Source: Amarobacter sp964507025
GTDB lineage: Bacteria; Chloroflexota; Dehalococcoidia; Tepidiformales; Tepidiformaceae
NCBI GenBank assembly: GCA_964507025.1
Contig: CAZDOK010000004.1
Coordinates: 62,001-126,000 of the forward strand
Direction: 5' to 3'
DNA: 64,000 bases
A program made the translations under genes and the position numbers. Under the pieces are notes generated by a model. That model was not told the origin of the DNA and made no database searches. It saw only the letters and a list, made by a program, of their open reading frames with translations. Shown here piece after piece: positions 41,679-49,309 of this stretch; the stretch's first letter is position 1, and each line of letters begins with the position of its first letter.

Positions 41679-41754
41679 CGGTGCCCTCCTCAACGGCGTC
41701 CCGGCCGTCCGCAAAGGGTACACCCTCGCCGGGGAAACCTGAACGCTCGTCCAG

Positions 41755-42252
41755 TTACTCTCCAGCCCCTTCATGCCCCGCGAGCCAGAGGTCGTGCATC
41801 AGCTGCACGTGCCCGACGTGCTCTCGAAGATGGCCGATAGCCGCGAACAGCGTTCCCGCACCGTTCCGAAGCGGCACGGGCAGGTTGTCGTTGACGTTGA
41901 GCTCGACCCTTGCGCCAAGGTGGGCTTCGGTCCCGGGGGAAAGGATGTCCGACGCCTCGCCCTCGAACCCGTCGATCAGCTCGAGGAGCGCCCCCTTTGA
42001 AACGCCGGCCGTTCGGAACGCTTCCGCGCGCTCCCCCGCCCGGTACTCTATGAGCGAGCCCACACGCCCGGATCCGGCCGACAGGAAGAACCGCGTCGAG
42101 GTGACACAGTGGACGACCATAACGGCGAATGAGCTCGCACCCGGCAGCGGCTTCCAATCCATCGCCTGGTCGGGCAGGTCCTCAATGGCCGAGCGCAGGA
42201 AGTAGAGCGATTCACGGGTGACCTGGAGTGCGCCCTCATGGGTTGGCGTCAA
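41755..42252 (-). CDS. DinB-family protein
   Basis: 165 residues. A four-helix bundle with VMVVHCVTSTRFFLS (first His) and HLREHVGHVQLMHDL (remaining His) matching the DinB three-His metal site. The start is TTG, chosen because AAGGAGAGG sits about 6 nt upstream and no other start is available. It lies just upstream of the VOC gene, with a short non-coding gap. Confidence 0.78.
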   Translation of the reverse strand: MTPTHEGALQVTRESLYFLRSAIEDLPDQAMDWKPLPGASSFAVMVVHCVTSTRFFLSAGSGRVGSLIEYRAGERAEAFRTAGVSKGALLELIDGFEGEASDILSPGTEAHLGARVELNVNDNLPVPLRNGAGTLFAAIGHLREHVGHVQLMHDLWLAGHEGAGE

Positions 42253-42369
42253 GTAACCTCTCCTTGTTGGCTTCCGCCGGCATCATCGCGCCGCGGTGCA
42301 ATCGGCGCATCCGTCCCGGGCGGCGAACAGCGAGCACGGGGCCGAATCGTCCCTTCCCCGGCGGACCCA

Positions 42370-42375
42370 TATAAT
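42370..42375 (+). promoter_or_regulatory. -10 box TATAAT
   Basis: Consensus TATAAT 28 nt before the ATG at 42404; a GGAG ribosome site lies between. Confidence 0.45.
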
Positions 42376-42403
42376 CGAGCGACTCGCCCACCAGGAGCCC
42401 CGC

Positions 42404-42688
42404 ATGCTGTTTTCCGTCCGGCTCGTTTCCCGTCAGCCCCACGATATGTCGCCCGAAGCCTGGCAAACCGTGGTCGCCGATCAGCTTCGCGCTGTCAAGG
42501 CCCAATTCGACCAGGGGAAGATCCGGGCGATCTACCGGGAAACCGGTGTCGGAGTGCTTGCGATCTACGATGCCGCCGATGCGCGCGAGATGGACCAGCT
42601 CATCGCCGCACTTCCGATGGCGCGGTACTTCGCCGAAACCGAAGTGCACGCGCTCTGGGACATGGCGCCAACGCTCCAGGGGATGTAG
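42404..42688 (+). CDS. Muconolactone delta-isomerase-like protein
   Basis: 94 residues, the size of muconolactone isomerases, and with their opening (MLFSVRLVSRQPHDM) and C-terminal LPMARYFAETEVHALWDM. True CatC enzymes form decamers in beta-ketoadipate degradation. Here no catechol pathway genes adjoin it, so it may act on another lactone or be a non-catabolic relative. It is followed after 2 nt by a flavin reductase. Confidence 0.78.
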   Translation: MLFSVRLVSRQPHDMSPEAWQTVVADQLRAVKAQFDQGKIRAIYRETGVGVLAIYDAADAREMDQLIAALPMARYFAETEVHALWDMAPTLQGM

Positions 42689-42690
42689 TC

Positions 42691-43197
42691 ATGATCACTG
42701 TCTCGCCCGACGACTTCAAGGGTGCGCTTGGCTCCTGGGCCTCGGGCGTGACCGTGGTGACCACCGCGCTCGGTGACCTCGTCTATGGCATCACGGTGTC
42801 GAGCTTCTCCTCGCTTTCGCTCGATCCACTGCTGGTGATGGTGGCGCTTGCCGATAGCAACCACCTGCCAGGAATGATCAAGAAATCCAGGCGCTTTGCA
42901 GTCAGCATTCTGGCCGCCGACCAGCAGGATGTCTCGGCATACTTCGCCACCTCCGGGCGCGACCCGCAGCCCTCGTTCGACTTCCCGGCAGTCGCGCGGC
43001 CCTGGCACACCGGCAGTCCGATCATCGAGGGCGCCATTGCCCACCTGGACTGCGAGCTGGAGCAGGCGATCCAGGGCGGAGACCATACCATCGCCATCGG
43101 ACGGGTTGTCGGCGCCGCTTTCGACCGCGAACGACAGCCACTCGTGTACTTCCGCCGCGCCTACCGCAGCGTTACCGAGGTGTCTCATGGCGGTTAA
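42691..43197 (+). CDS. Flavin reductase-like (HpaC/DIM6 family) protein
   Basis: 168 residues with the FMN-binding split-barrel pattern: GALGSWASGVTVVTT, ITVSSFSSLSLDPLLVMVAL, and late VYFRRAYR. The family supplies reduced flavin to two-component monooxygenases. It begins 2 nt after the isomerase-like gene and overlaps the next gene by 11 nt. No oxygenase component is visible nearby. Confidence 0.88.
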   Translation: MITVSPDDFKGALGSWASGVTVVTTALGDLVYGITVSSFSSLSLDPLLVMVALADSNHLPGMIKKSRRFAVSILAADQQDVSAYFATSGRDPQPSFDFPAVARPWHTGSPIIEGAIAHLDCELEQAIQGGDHTIAIGRVVGAAFDRERQPLVYFRRAYRSVTEVSHGG

Positions 43198-43498
43198 GGT
43201 CATCATCGAGCGCCGGGTACTGCCCGGCCAGGAGCGCCGGGTGCTCGAGCTCCTGCGAGCCCTCCGTATCCGCTGCCTCGACGAACCCGGATACATCACG
43301 GGGGAGACGCTCCGGGACAGCGAGGACCCGCACAACCTGGTGGTGATTAGCACCTGGTTTGGCCTGGGCGACTGGCGGCGATGGCACCAGTCCGAGGAGC
43401 GTAAGGACTTCGAAACCCGAATCCGTCAGCACCTCGCAACGCCGGAGCGTGTCCGGGTGCTCCTCGAGGGCCTCACCGAGCACCACTCCGGGGCCTGA
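43187..43498 (+). CDS. Antibiotic-biosynthesis-monooxygenase (ABM) domain protein
   Basis: 103-residue ferredoxin-like dimeric alpha-beta-barrel protein: VKVIIERRVLPGQERRV, CLDEPGYITGETLRD, VISTWFGLGDWRRWH. ABM domains include small cofactor-free monooxygenases and heme-degrading proteins; no specific residues settle which. GAGGTG lies 5 nt upstream. It is translated with the flavin reductase through an 11-nt overlap. Confidence 0.82.
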   Translation: MAVKVIIERRVLPGQERRVLELLRALRIRCLDEPGYITGETLRDSEDPHNLVVISTWFGLGDWRRWHQSEERKDFETRIRQHLATPERVRVLLEGLTEHHSGA

Positions 43499-43552
43499 GC
43501 GAATCTGCTCACTCGCTCAGCGGTAACTTTGCGCAATTCCGCACAAGCGGGG

Positions 43553-43558
43553 TAGTAT
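43553..43558 (+). promoter_or_regulatory. -10-like box TAGTAT
   Basis: TAGTAT 21 nt upstream of the GTG start of the Rieske protein; GGGAGG follows. Confidence 0.35.
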
Positions 43559-43579
43559 CCGCTTTCGGGAGGTCTGGCC

Positions 43580-44308
43580 GTGTCACCTGCGCTCGCATTT
43601 CTGGGCATCTCGATCCTCGGTACCTGGGGCCTTGCAAGCATTGGCCTCATCGCCGGTGGGATCATTATGTTGTTCTTCCCCGGCGACCCGACGACAGCGT
43701 CCGATAACACGCTCGGCGGCATCGTCCTGATTGTCGCCGGCCTCGTTTCCGGCGGCCTCATGCAGGTCGTGGTGGCGCCGCTCCTCGGCCTCGATGCTCC
43801 CGTCCCGATGCGCGCCAAGGACATCAAGGCGCACGGCAAGTTCACCCGCTGGGCAAATGCCGGCCAGCTGCGCGATTATGTCGACGGCATGCCGAAGGAA
43901 GTACGGCTGCGCGCCCAGCGCGTCCTCATCGTCCGCCAGGGTCAGGAGATCCACGCGATGAACGCGCTCTGCTCGCACGCTCGCCTGCCCCTTGGCGGCC
44001 TCCCGGGCTCGCCGGTGAAGGCTCAGCCCGTGCAGGACGGTTGCGTGATGTGCCCGTTCCACGGCGCCCGTTTCGAAGTGGCGAGCGGCAAGGTGATTCG
44101 CCAGCCGTTCAGCAGCCAGTTCAACAACGACCACCCCTTCCTCGGCGGGCTGCAGTCGAAGCTGTTCAAGCTGTTGCGGTTTATCCCCATGCCCTACCAG
44201 GCCTTCCCTGTGCCGAAGTTCGCGCGGCCCAGCATGGACGCCGAGGACATGCAGACGTATCCCGTGAAGATCGAGGGCGAAGATATCATGGTGGGGCTTC
44301 CCCGCTAA
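43580..44308 (+). CDS. Membrane-anchored Rieske 2Fe-2S protein
   Basis: 242 residues. Two membrane segments (about 5-34 and 45-67) precede a Rieske domain with CSH and CPFH cluster ligands about 30 residues apart (CSHARLPLGG and CVMCPFHGARF). It is shorter than bc1-type Rieske proteins and has no oxygenase domain, so it resembles electron-transfer or regulatory single-domain Rieske proteins. The redox partner is not seen in the neighbourhood. The start is GTG with GGGAGG upstream. Confidence 0.85.
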   Translation: MSPALAFLGISILGTWGLASIGLIAGGIIMLFFPGDPTTASDNTLGGIVLIVAGLVSGGLMQVVVAPLLGLDAPVPMRAKDIKAHGKFTRWANAGQLRDYVDGMPKEVRLRAQRVLIVRQGQEIHAMNALCSHARLPLGGLPGSPVKAQPVQDGCVMCPFHGARFEVASGKVIRQPFSSQFNNDHPFLGGLQSKLFKLLRFIPMPYQAFPVPKFARPSMDAEDMQTYPVKIEGEDIMVGLPR

Positions 44309-44341
44309 CCGCTCCCTTTCCCGCTGTGCGCACCGTCGGGC

Positions 44342-45496
44342 ATGCTGTGCAGCATGCCCGATTTGCTTTCCTGGCGGCCGAAGTTCCCCATCCTGGCGAA
44401 CAAGACCTACCTCATCAACAACTCGCTCGGCGCCATGCCCGCCTCAGTGCTCGATTCACTCCAGGAGTACACCACTCTCTGGGCAACCGAGGGCGTCGTC
44501 GCCTGGGAGACGTGGCTGCCCGAGGTCGCGAACACGGCGGCCATCCTCGAGGACATCACCTGCGCGCCTCGCGGGTCGATGACCATGTGCCAGAACGTCA
44601 CGAACGCCCTCGCCGAGATTCTCTCGTGCATTGAATACGATGGGCCGCGCAACGAGATCGTCTACTGCGCTGGCGAGTTCCCCACCGTCGAGTACCTGCT
44701 GGACGGCCAGCGGCGGCTCGGTGCCCGGACCGTCCGCGTGGGGGACGACCCGCTCGTGTTCCCGGCGGAGGAGCTCATCGAGGTGATCACCCCGAGGACT
44801 GTCCTCGTCGTACTCTCCCACGTCCTCTTCCGGACGGCCGAGCTGGTCGATGTCCGACCATTCGTTGAAAAGGCCCACAGCGTCGGCGCGCTCGTCGTCC
44901 TGGACGCTTACCAGTCGATGGGGGCAGTGCCGTTCAACGTGCTTGAACTCGACGTGGATTTCCTCGTTGGCGGCTCGGTGAAGTGGCTTTGCGGCGGTCC
45001 GGGAGCCGGTTACCTCTACGCGCACCCCAACATCGTGGACCGGCTGGAACCGGCTTTCGCCGGCTGGTTCTCACACGCCCGTCCATTCGGGTTCGAGGCT
45101 CCACCAATCGAGTATGCCCCCGGCGTGGCTCGCTTCACCGGCGGCACCCCGAACATGCCTGCCTACTACCAGGCGCGCGAGGGCTACCGGATCATCCGGG
45201 AGGTGGGTGTGGCGTCGATACGTGAGAAGGCGCGCCGCCAAACGGCAATCCTCATCGATGGAGCGCTGCAGCGCGGGCTCACCATGAATACCCCGCCCGA
45301 CTTCGAGCGCCGCGGCAACCACGTCACCGTCGACATGCCCGGGGCCCAGCAGGTCAAGGACGAGCTCATCCGCCGTGGTTTCGTCGTGGACTACCGTCCC
45401 GGTGCCGGCATCCGGATCGCGCCCCACTTCTATAACCGCGACGACGAGTGCACCGCCATCCTCGATGAGATCGTGGCGATCCAGCGGGGCGGGTAG
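44342..45496 (+). CDS. Class V aminotransferase, kynureninase/cysteine-desulfurase-like
   Basis: 384 residues, PLP fold-type I. The PLP lysine is about Lys214 in GGSVKWLCGG. N-terminal YLINNSLGAMP is kynureninase-like, and DAYQSMGAVPFNV and GTPNMPAYY are visible. Homologues include kynureninases, cysteine desulfurases and isopenicillin-N-epimerase-like proteins; the reaction cannot be fixed. The ATG at 44342 and a second at 44354 are alternative starts. Confidence 0.85.
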   Translation: MLCSMPDLLSWRPKFPILANKTYLINNSLGAMPASVLDSLQEYTTLWATEGVVAWETWLPEVANTAAILEDITCAPRGSMTMCQNVTNALAEILSCIEYDGPRNEIVYCAGEFPTVEYLLDGQRRLGARTVRVGDDPLVFPAEELIEVITPRTVLVVLSHVLFRTAELVDVRPFVEKAHSVGALVVLDAYQSMGAVPFNVLELDVDFLVGGSVKWLCGGPGAGYLYAHPNIVDRLEPAFAGWFSHARPFGFEAPPIEYAPGVARFTGGTPNMPAYYQAREGYRIIREVGVASIREKARRQTAILIDGALQRGLTMNTPPDFERRGNHVTVDMPGAQQVKDELIRRGFVVDYRPGAGIRIAPHFYNRDDECTAILDEIVAIQRGG

Positions 45497-45522
45497 CCTC
45501 TGACGCCGCGCCGTTCGCGGTT

Positions 45523-45804
45523 TCAGATGTCCACGGTCAGGCGCACCCGCGCGGTGCGACCTTCCTCGATCCCCTCCGCCCGCCTGACGCTGGCCTTGAG
45601 CGGGCCGCTATAGCGGCCGTCCCTGGGCCACAGCGACGTAGCCCAGGTTGTACGCCCAATGCCGGCCGTCACCGGGATCATGTCCCAGCCATAGGTGACC
45701 GCTCCCGAGACAGCGGCAAGACGCGCGCACTGGGCCTCGGGGACGGTGATGAAATACCACGGCGCGGGACCTTTCCAGAACCAGACTCGTCCGCTGAACT
45801 CCAG
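45523..45804 (-). CDS. DUF1905 domain protein without a usual start codon
   Basis: Reading the minus strand gives a 93-residue frame matching DUF1905 throughout: FSGRVWFWKGPAPWYFITVP, GWDMIPVTAGIGRTTWATSL, then PLKASVRRAEGIEEG and a VRLTVDI end. The frame has no ATG, GTG or TTG at its N-terminus. The only plausible initiator is CTG at 45802-45804, with GAGG about 8 nt upstream, and the next in-frame stop is at 45826. It may start at CTG or have lost its start. DUF1905 function is unknown; the domain is often fused to YdeI-like proteins. Confidence 0.65.
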   Translation of the reverse strand: MEFSGRVWFWKGPAPWYFITVPEAQCARLAAVSGAVTYGWDMIPVTAGIGRTTWATSLWPRDGRYSGPLKASVRRAEGIEEGRTARVRLTVDI

Positions 45805-45872
45805 GTCCGTCGCCTCACTCCGGGTTCACCGAAAGCCCTATTCCTTGACACGTGCTGCCCATGCCGGGCTCG

Positions 45873-46736
45873 CTAGTCGGTGTAGCGGAAGAAGCCCCGT
45901 CCCGTTTTGCGCCCGAGGTGCCCCAGGCTGACGAGCCTGCGAAGCAACGTGGGCGCCTTGAACCTGGGCTGACCGTACTCCTCGAACATGCTTTCCGCGA
46001 TCAGTTTGAGCGTGTCGAGTCCGATGAGGTCAGCCGTCGCAAGCGGCCCCATGGTGTGATTCAGCCCGACCTTACACGCATTGTCGATATCCTCTGCGGT
46101 CGCAACGCCGTTATCGAGCATCTCGATGGCATCGAAGATGAACGGCACCAGCAGCCGGTTCGCGATGAACCCGGGTGTATCTTTCACCTGCACGGCCACC
46201 CGGCCCAGCTTCTCGCAGAACTGCATGGCGTCCCGGAGCGTTTCGTCGGTCGTGCTCGCGGTGGACACCACCTCCACGAGCTTGAGTGCCCAGGGCGGAT
46301 TGAAGAAATGCAGGCCAATCACTCGCTCGGGACGGCCGCTTGCGGCCGCCAGATCGCTCAACGGGAGCGAGCTCGTGTTGCTGGCGAGCAGCGCATCGCC
46401 CCGGCAGACCTCGCCCAGCCTGCGAAAGACACCAGTCTTGACCGCGATGTCTTCGACTACCGCCTCGATCACCGCCTCCATGCGCGCCATGCTCGTGAGG
46501 GAGTCGATATCGGAGGTCCCGGAGAGGCGGTGGCAGGCGTCTTCGCACGCCTGGGGTGTGATGCGTCCCCGGTCTGCTTCTCGCTCCAGCCGTCGCCGAA
46601 TGCCGGCAATGGCTGTCTCCACCCGGGCCTGGTCTATGTCGACCAGGGTCACATCGAACCCATGGTAGGCCGCCACCTGCGCGATCCCACTCCCCATCAG
46701 TCCCGACCCGATTACACCAATTTTCTCGATGCGCAT
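45873..46736 (-). CDS. 3-hydroxybutyryl-CoA dehydrogenase family protein
   Basis: 287 residues. Rossmann motif IGVIGSGLMGSGIA at the N-terminus, catalytic His-Asn pair context GLHFFNPPWALKLVEVV and VKDTPGFIANRLLVP, and the C-terminal dimerisation domain ending RKTGRGFFRY. It oxidises 3-hydroxyacyl-CoA esters with NAD(P). The ATG at 46736 is preferred over 46748 because GGGAG is 5 nt upstream. It is divergent from two hotdog-fold genes, likely partners in beta-hydroxyacyl-CoA metabolism. Confidence 0.9.
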   Translation of the reverse strand: MRIEKIGVIGSGLMGSGIAQVAAYHGFDVTLVDIDQARVETAIAGIRRRLEREADRGRITPQACEDACHRLSGTSDIDSLTSMARMEAVIEAVVEDIAVKTGVFRRLGEVCRGDALLASNTSSLPLSDLAAASGRPERVIGLHFFNPPWALKLVEVVSTASTTDETLRDAMQFCEKLGRVAVQVKDTPGFIANRLLVPFIFDAIEMLDNGVATAEDIDNACKVGLNHTMGPLATADLIGLDTLKLIAESMFEEYGQPRFKAPTLLRRLVSLGHLGRKTGRGFFRYTD

Positions 46737-46780
46737 GTGAACTCCCATCCGGTTGGGCTATCCATCCATAGCCTCCAAGC

Positions 46781-46786
46781 ATTCTA
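46781..46786 (-). promoter_or_regulatory. -10-like box TAGAAT (minus strand)
   Basis: TAGAAT 44 nt before the dehydrogenase ATG at 46736. Confidence 0.3.
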
Positions 46787-46825
46787 CCGGTGGCACCGAC
46801 CGGGGCGCGACTGCCGCACCGATGG

Positions 46826-46831
46826 TAGACT
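46826..46831 (+). promoter_or_regulatory. -10-like box TAGACT
   Basis: TAGACT 22 nt before the ATG at 46854; AGGAG is between them. Confidence 0.35.
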
Positions 46832-46853
46832 GCGCCCACCAACAGGAGCTGCC

Positions 46854-47315
46854 ATGTCTGTACCAGAACAGAGCCTCATCACCGACGAACACCGCGCCCA
46901 GATTGGGCAGAAGAGCGACCCCGTGAAGGTCGTCATCAAGGAAGAAGACGCGCGCCGCATGCGCGACGTCCTGGGCGACAACGACCCCCGGTACGCCGAT
47001 GGGACCGGCGTCGCACCTCCGTATGTGATCGCGGGCATGGGCGGCGGCCCCCGCCGCGGGATGCCCCAGGTACTGCCCGGTGGGCTGCTCACCCAGCAGG
47101 AGTGGAAATTCACCCGGCCATTCAAGATCGGCGAGGAGCTCACCGCCATTTCCCAGGTGTTTGACATTCGCGATCGCCTCGGCGGCCGCTATGGGTACAG
47201 CGTTCTGGTTACCCAGGGGACCGACTACTACGACGCCGACGGAGACCATGTCGCATCGGCGATGATCACCATCACCCAGTTCGACCCGAAGACCCAGAGG
47301 AAGGGTGACGAATGA
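46854..47315 (+). CDS. Hotdog-fold MaoC-like dehydratase, N-terminal-type subunit
   Basis: 153 residues of the FAS1-like dehydratase/MaoC N-terminal type: VKVVIKEEDARRMRDVLGDN, TRPFKIGEEL, and FDIRDRLGGRYGYSVLVTQG. It overlaps the next gene by 4 nt (ATGA) and probably forms a heterodimer with it, as in split (R)-specific enoyl-CoA hydratases. The region where catalytic MaoC subunits carry NPxHxD reads GDNDPRYAD and lacks the histidine. Confidence 0.82.
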   Translation: MSVPEQSLITDEHRAQIGQKSDPVKVVIKEEDARRMRDVLGDNDPRYADGTGVAPPYVIAGMGGGPRRGMPQVLPGGLLTQQEWKFTRPFKIGEELTAISQVFDIRDRLGGRYGYSVLVTQGTDYYDADGDHVASAMITITQFDPKTQRKGDE

Positions 47316-47737
47316 CCCAGCGCTACTACGAAGACGTGAACGTGGGCGACGACACCGAGCCACTTGAGCGGACGCCTACCACCGACATGGCCATTGATTT
47401 CTTCGGCCGCGACAACCCGACCAATCCTGCGTTCTCCGACATCGAAGCCGGCAAGCGCCTCGGCGTCGGCGGAGCCCTGGTGCCAGGGCTGCTAAAGCTC
47501 TCGTGGCTCACTCAGTACGTGAGCGATTGGGCCGGCACGGCGGCCGAGGTTCGCAACCTCCGCGCGGCGTACCGCCGCCCCGACGTCGCCGACCGGCCTC
47601 TGGTCCTGGCCGGGCGCGTGGTCGACAAGCGCATCGAAGACGGCAAGCCAATCGTTGAACTCGAGGTGGTCACCCTGGCGGATGGGCAGCCGAGCACGCG
47701 GGCCAACGTACAGGTTGAGCTGCCGACTCGCAGCTAG
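47312..47737 (+). CDS. Hotdog-fold MaoC-like dehydratase, C-terminal-type subunit
   Basis: 141 residues: RYYEDVNVGDDTEP opening, DMAIDFFGRDNPTNPAFSD in the catalytic-loop position, then GALVPGLLKLSWLTQYV. Catalytic hydratase-2 proteins have an NPxHxD motif; here NPTNPAFSD has Asn/Phe in place of His. Activity in its usual form is therefore uncertain. Translated with the preceding gene via ATGA. Confidence 0.82.
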   Translation: MTQRYYEDVNVGDDTEPLERTPTTDMAIDFFGRDNPTNPAFSDIEAGKRLGVGGALVPGLLKLSWLTQYVSDWAGTAAEVRNLRAAYRRPDVADRPLVLAGRVVDKRIEDGKPIVELEVVTLADGQPSTRANVQVELPTRS

Positions 47738-47769
47738 GAACAGCGACTTACCAAACAGAAGCGGCCTGC

Positions 47770-47775
47770 TATACT
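47770..47775 (+). promoter_or_regulatory. -10-like box TATACT
   Basis: TATACT 55 nt before the pirin GTG at 47831. A weak CTTACC lies 17 nt upstream of the box. Confidence 0.35.
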
Positions 47776-47830
47776 GGTAGTAGTTGCGGATGCAAGCACT
47801 GTACCCGCAACACTCCAGGTGAGGTGTCCC

Positions 47831-48859
47831 GTGCCCGCAGCAACCGCCGCCAATGTCCTTGCGCTCCCGCGAGTGCCCCGCCCCGGGCCAGAGAGCCGGC
47901 TCCGGCTGGTGGCCCACATCATCACAGCACCCACCTTCCTCGAAGGCGAAGGATTCCAGGTGCGGCGCCCTTTCCCGGGCATCGACATGGGCCTCGCCGA
48001 CCCGTTCCTCCTCCTCGACCACCTCGGTGCCGTGGAGTACGCGCCCGGAGAGGCAAGAGGCGCTCCCTGGCACCCACATCGTGGCTTCGAGACAGTCACC
48101 TACATCATCGATGGCGCAATCGAGCATCACGACTCGACGGGTGGAGGCGGACTCATCACCGATGGTGCCACCCAGTGGATGACGGCAGGCGCTGGCATCC
48201 TCCACGACGAGGTGCCGCCGGAGTGGCTCGTTCGCAAGGGTGGCCTCTTTCACGGCGTCCAGCTATGGGTGAATCTGCCCCGCGAAATGAAGTGGACGCC
48301 CCCGCGTTACCAGGACATCGCCAGCAACCGCGTCGTGCTTCTCAGCTCGTTCGACGGCGGTGCACTGATTCGGTTGATCGCGGGAGACATGGCCGCCCAT
48401 GCCGGCCCGGGCGTGACCTGGACCCCGATTACCTATGCCCACGTCACGCTAAGCCCGGGTGCGCGATTCGAGACGGAGTGGCGAAAGGACTTCAACGCCA
48501 TGGCATACGTCCTTTCGGGCACGGGAAGCGCTGGCCCCGAAGGCAGGCCGATACGCGAAGGCCAACTCGCCGTCTTTGGTAACGGTGATTCAATCAGGAT
48601 CGAGGCTGATGCCGTGCAGGAGAGCCGCGCCCCGTACCTGGATTTCCTCATCCTTGGAGGGCGCCCCATTCGCGAGCCGATCGTGTTCCACGGACCGTTC
48701 GTGATGAACACGCGGGACGAGATCTTCCAGGCCATCCGCGACTATCACGCCGGCAGGCTCGGAACTATCCCGGCCGAGCGCATCGACTTCTCGAGGCTCC
48801 ACGGTGACCGTGGCGGAACGATGGAAGCCTCGATCGGTCACGCGGATGCGCAAGCGTAG
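47831..48859 (+). CDS. Pirin family protein
   Basis: 342 residues, a bicupin. The N-terminal metal site is HPHRGFETVTYI, then GAGILHDE, and a C-terminal cupin with VLILGG-type strands. Prokaryotic pirins include quercetinase-like dioxygenases and regulators of pyruvate metabolism; no specific role can be assigned. The GTG at 47831 is preferred to GTG 47819 because AGGTGAGG lies about 5 nt upstream. Confidence 0.85.
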   Translation: MPAATAANVLALPRVPRPGPESRLRLVAHIITAPTFLEGEGFQVRRPFPGIDMGLADPFLLLDHLGAVEYAPGEARGAPWHPHRGFETVTYIIDGAIEHHDSTGGGGLITDGATQWMTAGAGILHDEVPPEWLVRKGGLFHGVQLWVNLPREMKWTPPRYQDIASNRVVLLSSFDGGALIRLIAGDMAAHAGPGVTWTPITYAHVTLSPGARFETEWRKDFNAMAYVLSGTGSAGPEGRPIREGQLAVFGNGDSIRIEADAVQESRAPYLDFLILGGRPIREPIVFHGPFVMNTRDEIFQAIRDYHAGRLGTIPAERIDFSRLHGDRGGTMEASIGHADAQA

Positions 48860-48886
48860 CGTTGGGGATCGAAGACTTCGGTTACC

Positions 48887-48915
48887 TTGCCCGGGAGGCG
48901 CGCGCCAACTACGAT
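48887..48915 (+). promoter_or_regulatory. Promoter of tRNA-Asp
   Basis: TTGCCC (48887-48892), 17-nt spacer, TACGAT (48910-48915), 13 nt before the tRNA 5' end. Confidence 0.6.
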
Positions 48916-48928
48916 GAACGTGTTAGGG

Positions 48929-49005
48929 GGCCCCGTGGTGTAGCGGCCTAACATGCCACCCTGTCAAGGTGGAGATCGGCGGTTCGAATCCGCTCGGGGT
49001 CGCCA
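48929..49005 (+). tRNA. tRNA-Asp (GTC)
   Basis: 77 nt with encoded CCA. Acceptor GGCCCCG/CGGGGTC has one G-U pair. The anticodon arm CCACC-CTGTCAA-GGTGG gives GTC. The T arm is GGCGG-TTCGAAT-CCGCT and the discriminator G is correct for tRNA-Asp. Confidence 0.95.
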
Positions 49006-49009
49006 CGCC

Positions 49010-49300
49010 ATAACCCTGGAGTTGTGGCAATCGGTCGGAACAGCGGGAGGAACGGCTCCCGAGGTTTGACGCACGGCACGTGGCCTGTCTCGAGGTCAAT
49101 CCAGACGCGTTCGAAAACCAGCTTCACGATGCCCGCACGGTCCGTTTAGAAGCCTGATCCCAGACGTCAGCGATACGTCGAACGATGGCGGCAGACTCCG
49201 TGACCTCAAGTTCTGAGGCCGCATCTAGCCCGTCCAACTCGGCCTTCTTCCACTCGTACTCAGGCCTTCGGATGTCGTCAAGGCGAGTAGCGGCGACCGT
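49010..49300 (-). pseudogene. Eroded serine-recombinase C-terminal fragment
   Basis: Two minus-strand frames join into a typical large serine-recombinase tail: IVRRIADVWDQASK in one, then KLVFERVWIDLETGHV and KPREPFLPLFRPI in another. The frame changes at about 49143-49150. No stop follows at the usual place; the second frame runs on into tRNA-Asp. No catalytic domain or start is present. It is a decayed remnant of an integrated element, located directly next to the tRNA 3' end. Confidence 0.6.
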
Positions 49301-49309
49301 TGGTGCCGG

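Noticed and set aside
49007..49028. GCCATAAC/GTTGTGGC hairpin after tRNA-Asp as its terminator
   Set aside because: It lacks a T-run and lies inside the recombinase remnant; not supported.
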